The position numbers were made by a program, and so were the translations under genes. From NCBI GenBank assembly GCA_030617125.1, contig JAUWWA010000066.1:1-7865 (forward strand): DNA of 7,865 nt, written 5' to 3'. The stretch comes from Pirellulales bacterium (GTDB lineage Bacteria > Planctomycetota > Planctomycetia > Pirellulales > Thermoguttaceae). Numbering within the stretch: position 1 is the first letter of the stretch; each line of letters starts with the position of its first letter. Under the pieces are notes generated by a model, which saw nothing but the letters and a program-made list of their open reading frames with translations, did no database searches and had not been told where the DNA came from. Of the stretch, positions 6,805-7,865 are shown piece by piece.

Positions 6805-6810
6805 TATACT
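6805..6810 (+). promoter_or_regulatory. Possible -10 box
   Basis: TATACT differs from the bacterial consensus TATAAT at one base and sits in a GC-rich context just downstream of the nested stem-loop and upstream of the short open frame at 6824. No good -35 hexamer is seen at the expected distance, so this is weak. Confidence 0.25.
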
Positions 6811-6823
6811 GTCGCCTTGGCCC

Positions 6824-6877
6824 GTGATACGCCGCAGGAGCACGTTGTTATTAACGCCGCGGCAGATCCTCGCCTAG
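6824..6877 (+). pseudogene. Possible truncated N-terminus of a planctomycete protein (LTPRQILA motif)
   Basis: From GTG 6824 the frame reads V-I-R-R-R-S-T-L-L-L-T-P-R-Q-I-L-A and then TAG. From memory, many planctomycete proteins begin with a basic segment followed by LT-x-x-Q-I-L-A-W-A-D and an adjacent H-R-T-G-x-W-P motif. Here the frame stops exactly where W-A-D would begin, and the following sequence does not continue the motif in any frame I tried. AGGAG (6836-6840) could serve a TTG start at 6845. The segment is very short, so this is a tentative gene remnant. Confidence 0.2.
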
Positions 6878-7107
6878 GGTGAGCAAGCTACCGTATCCCG
6901 CAGGCTTTCAGTGACAAGAAGAGAATGGCTATCGCGGCAAGGGCAAGCACCCTTTGGGGTGATAAGGATTCACCAGACATGACGACCGTGAAGACAGGGT
7001 CAGTCGACAAGAAAAGCCGGACACTGACGAGGCGGCGGGCTGCTACGCGAGCAGGTCAATGGCAGCGGTTATTGCATTGGAACTGCAACAGTCATGAACA
7101 GGTAGTG
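6878..7107. other. Intergenic region with no supported gene
   Basis: A 62-codon plus-strand frame (6925-7113) starts after a purine-rich stretch, but its product is low-complexity and basic, resembles nothing I know, and its stop lies inside the attC-like site. A small hairpin CACCC-tttg-GGGTG is present near 6948-6961. Nothing else is evident. Confidence 0.4.
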
Positions 7108-7198
7108 TCTTAACGTCCACGATCACCGGGCCGCCGGAGTGATCGTTCGATTCAAAACACGCGATGCCGGCGGCTCCGCGTGCATCGTGTTGTTATCC
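7108..7198 (-). other. attC-like integron recombination site
   Basis: An imperfect palindrome with attC architecture. The ends are TCTTAAC (7108-7114) and GTTATCC (7192-7198), of which TAAC and GTTA pair. Read on the minus strand these are GGATAAC (5 of 7 matches to RYYYAAC) and GTTAAGA (6 of 7 to GTTRRRY). An unpaired spacer follows (7115-7118 and 7189-7191). Then comes a 19-bp stem pairing 7119-7137 with 7167-7188, interrupted by three single-base bulges at 7175, 7179 and 7183, all on one arm. Extra-helical bases on one arm are the hallmark of attC. A further 4-bp pairing (7142-7145 with 7162-7165) closes a variable loop. In attC sites the extra bases lie in the left half, which fits minus-strand orientation here and places the site directly after the gene at 7262-7771. 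Alternatives are a REP-like repeat or a terminator, but neither explains the core ends and bulge polarity. Confidence 0.6.
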
Positions 7199-7261
7199 CA
7201 CAATTCTGGGGGAAGTAAATGTATTCGAGTTCACTGGAGTGAATGCCGATGTGTAAATTGT

Positions 7262-7771
7262 TTAGCCTTCCCCAGTCTGTTCCTCGGTCGGTTGCTCATC
7301 GTCGTCAGCAGTATCTGCTGAAGCGTCTGAAACTAGACTCAATATCTCGCACTTAACTGTGCCAAGGTTAAAAGCCTTCGCTAGTTTTATCCGAAACTCA
7401 GAAGGTGTCTCTGAGACCCAAGTATTTGTAACCGTACGCCCCTGGGTCATCCCGATCCCACGATCGGCGAAACCTGGTATGTAATACGATCTCTTCAAGG
7501 CGGCTGGCAACTCGTCTTTCAGTTCGATGGTTGCGGGGTAAGGTGCATTGGGGCGATGTACCACTGAAAACAATGTAGCCGTCCGATTGCTGGGCACGTG
7601 TTTTGCGTGAACAATTATCATCTTATTGCCAGATTGAGATTTGGCTTCTTGCAAAACCAAAGTCAGCACCCCAGTGCTATTTGTCACCCATTCCTCTTGA
7701 GCGGTCTCAAGAATTTCCAACGGTGATTGCGTATCACTTAGTTCGACGTCGTTCGGCCAAAAATTACTCAT
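7262..7771 (-). CDS. Hypothetical protein, probable integron cassette gene
   Basis: A 169-residue protein of unknown function. ATG 7771 is chosen over an in-frame GTG at 7783 because GGAG (7781-7778) lies 6 nt upstream, an ideal ribosome binding site that contains the GTG. The sequence shows an N-terminal helix (SPLEILETAQEEW), a beta-rich core (GVLTLVLQEA, MIIVHAKHV, ATLFSVVHRPNAPYPATIEL), a Tyr/Pro/Gly-rich loop (RSYYIPGFADRGIGMT), an amphipathic segment (TPSEFRIKLAKAFNL), and a disordered acidic tail rich in Asp, Glu and Thr (from 149). There is no signal peptide, membrane segment or obvious catalytic motif, so it is a small soluble cytoplasmic protein. I have a general memory of similar short hypothetical proteins with the HVPSNRTATLFSVVHRPN stretch but cannot name a family. 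GC content is lower than in the propeller genes. The stop lies 63 bp from an attC-like site in the same orientation, the standard layout of an integron cassette. Confidence 0.8.
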   Translation of the reverse strand: MSNFWPNDVELSDTQSPLEILETAQEEWVTNSTGVLTLVLQEAKSQSGNKMIIVHAKHVPSNRTATLFSVVHRPNAPYPATIELKDELPAALKRSYYIPGFADRGIGMTQGRTVTNTWVSETPSEFRIKLAKAFNLGTVKCEILSLVSDASADTADDDEQPTEEQTGEG

Positions 7772-7865
7772 CGTTCTCTCCACACAGGGTTACAAGGATC
7801 GGAAAATGATCCGATGCGTTTTTGGAGTCAGGGCGGCCCTTTTTATCCACTAGTGATAGCGCCCC
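7772..7865. other. Upstream region of the cassette gene
   Basis: This stretch holds the ribosome binding site of the minus-strand gene (7778-7781). A small dyad GGATC-ggaaaat-GATCC (7796-7812) overlaps an alternative ATCGG/CCGAT pairing (7798-7815). A short AGGG-cgg-CCCT hairpin followed by T-residues (7830-7844) has the shape of a weak plus-strand terminator. No second attC-like site is visible, so the upstream cassette boundary, if one exists, lies beyond the window. Confidence 0.35.

Noticed and set aside
6490..6843. Minus-strand 117-codon open frame
   Set aside because: GTG start without a ribosome binding site, Arg/Ser/Cys-rich low-complexity product, no recognisable fold; it overlaps the nested stem-loop.
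6925..7113. Plus-strand 62-codon open frame ending inside the attC-like site
   Set aside because: Basic low-complexity product with no family resemblance, and the bulge polarity of the site points to the opposite strand.
7243..7356. Plus-strand 37-codon frame overlapping the 3' end of the cassette gene
   Set aside because: Antisense to a well-supported gene and without a good ribosome binding site.
1..7865. CRISPR array, rRNA, complete tRNA, transposase or integrase
   Set aside because: Scanned for and not seen in this window.

Overview
The window looks like a planctomycete chromosome (Pirellulales-type is my best guess). The evidence is three quinoprotein-like (PQQ-type) beta-propeller domains in two exported proteins, with the opening W-x-x-F-R-G motif typical of planctomycete propellers, GC-rich codon use in the core genes, and mostly weak Shine-Dalgarno sequences. 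No taxonomic marker gene is present, so the lineage is an inference.

Layout. Positions 2-2377 (+) hold most of a lipoprotein-like double beta-propeller whose true start lies left of the window. It is followed 39 bp later by 2417-3319 (+), a ferredoxin-like protein with two complete [4Fe-4S] motifs behind an unrecognised N-terminal domain; the two probably form an operon. On the far side, 4811-6070 (-) encodes a secreted single-propeller protein clearly paralogous to the first propeller of the left gene. Between these convergent core genes lies a lower-GC accessory stretch (3320-4810) with an overlapping gene pair: a DUF4160 protein (3634-3906) and a DUF2442 plus XRE-type helix-turn-helix protein (3899-4768) with an unusual ~130-residue N-terminal extension. 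The pair is built like a toxin-antitoxin or small regulatory module.

Positions 6071-7107 contain no gene I can defend. They hold a dyad upstream of the minus-strand propeller gene, a large nested stem-loop (6713-6781), a possible -10 box and a possible truncated N-terminus of a planctomycete protein family.

The most interesting part is the right end. Positions 7108-7198 form an imperfect palindrome with TAAC/GTTA ends, an unpaired spacer, a 19-bp stem with three single-base bulges all on one arm, and a variable loop. That is the architecture of an integron attC recombination site. It lies 63 bp past the stop codon of a minus-strand gene (7262-7771), and its bulge polarity agrees with that gene's orientation. 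The gene, with its own strong ribosome binding site and no recognisable function, therefore looks like an integron gene cassette in a planctomycete. No integrase is in the window. All calls are by eye; no database search was possible.
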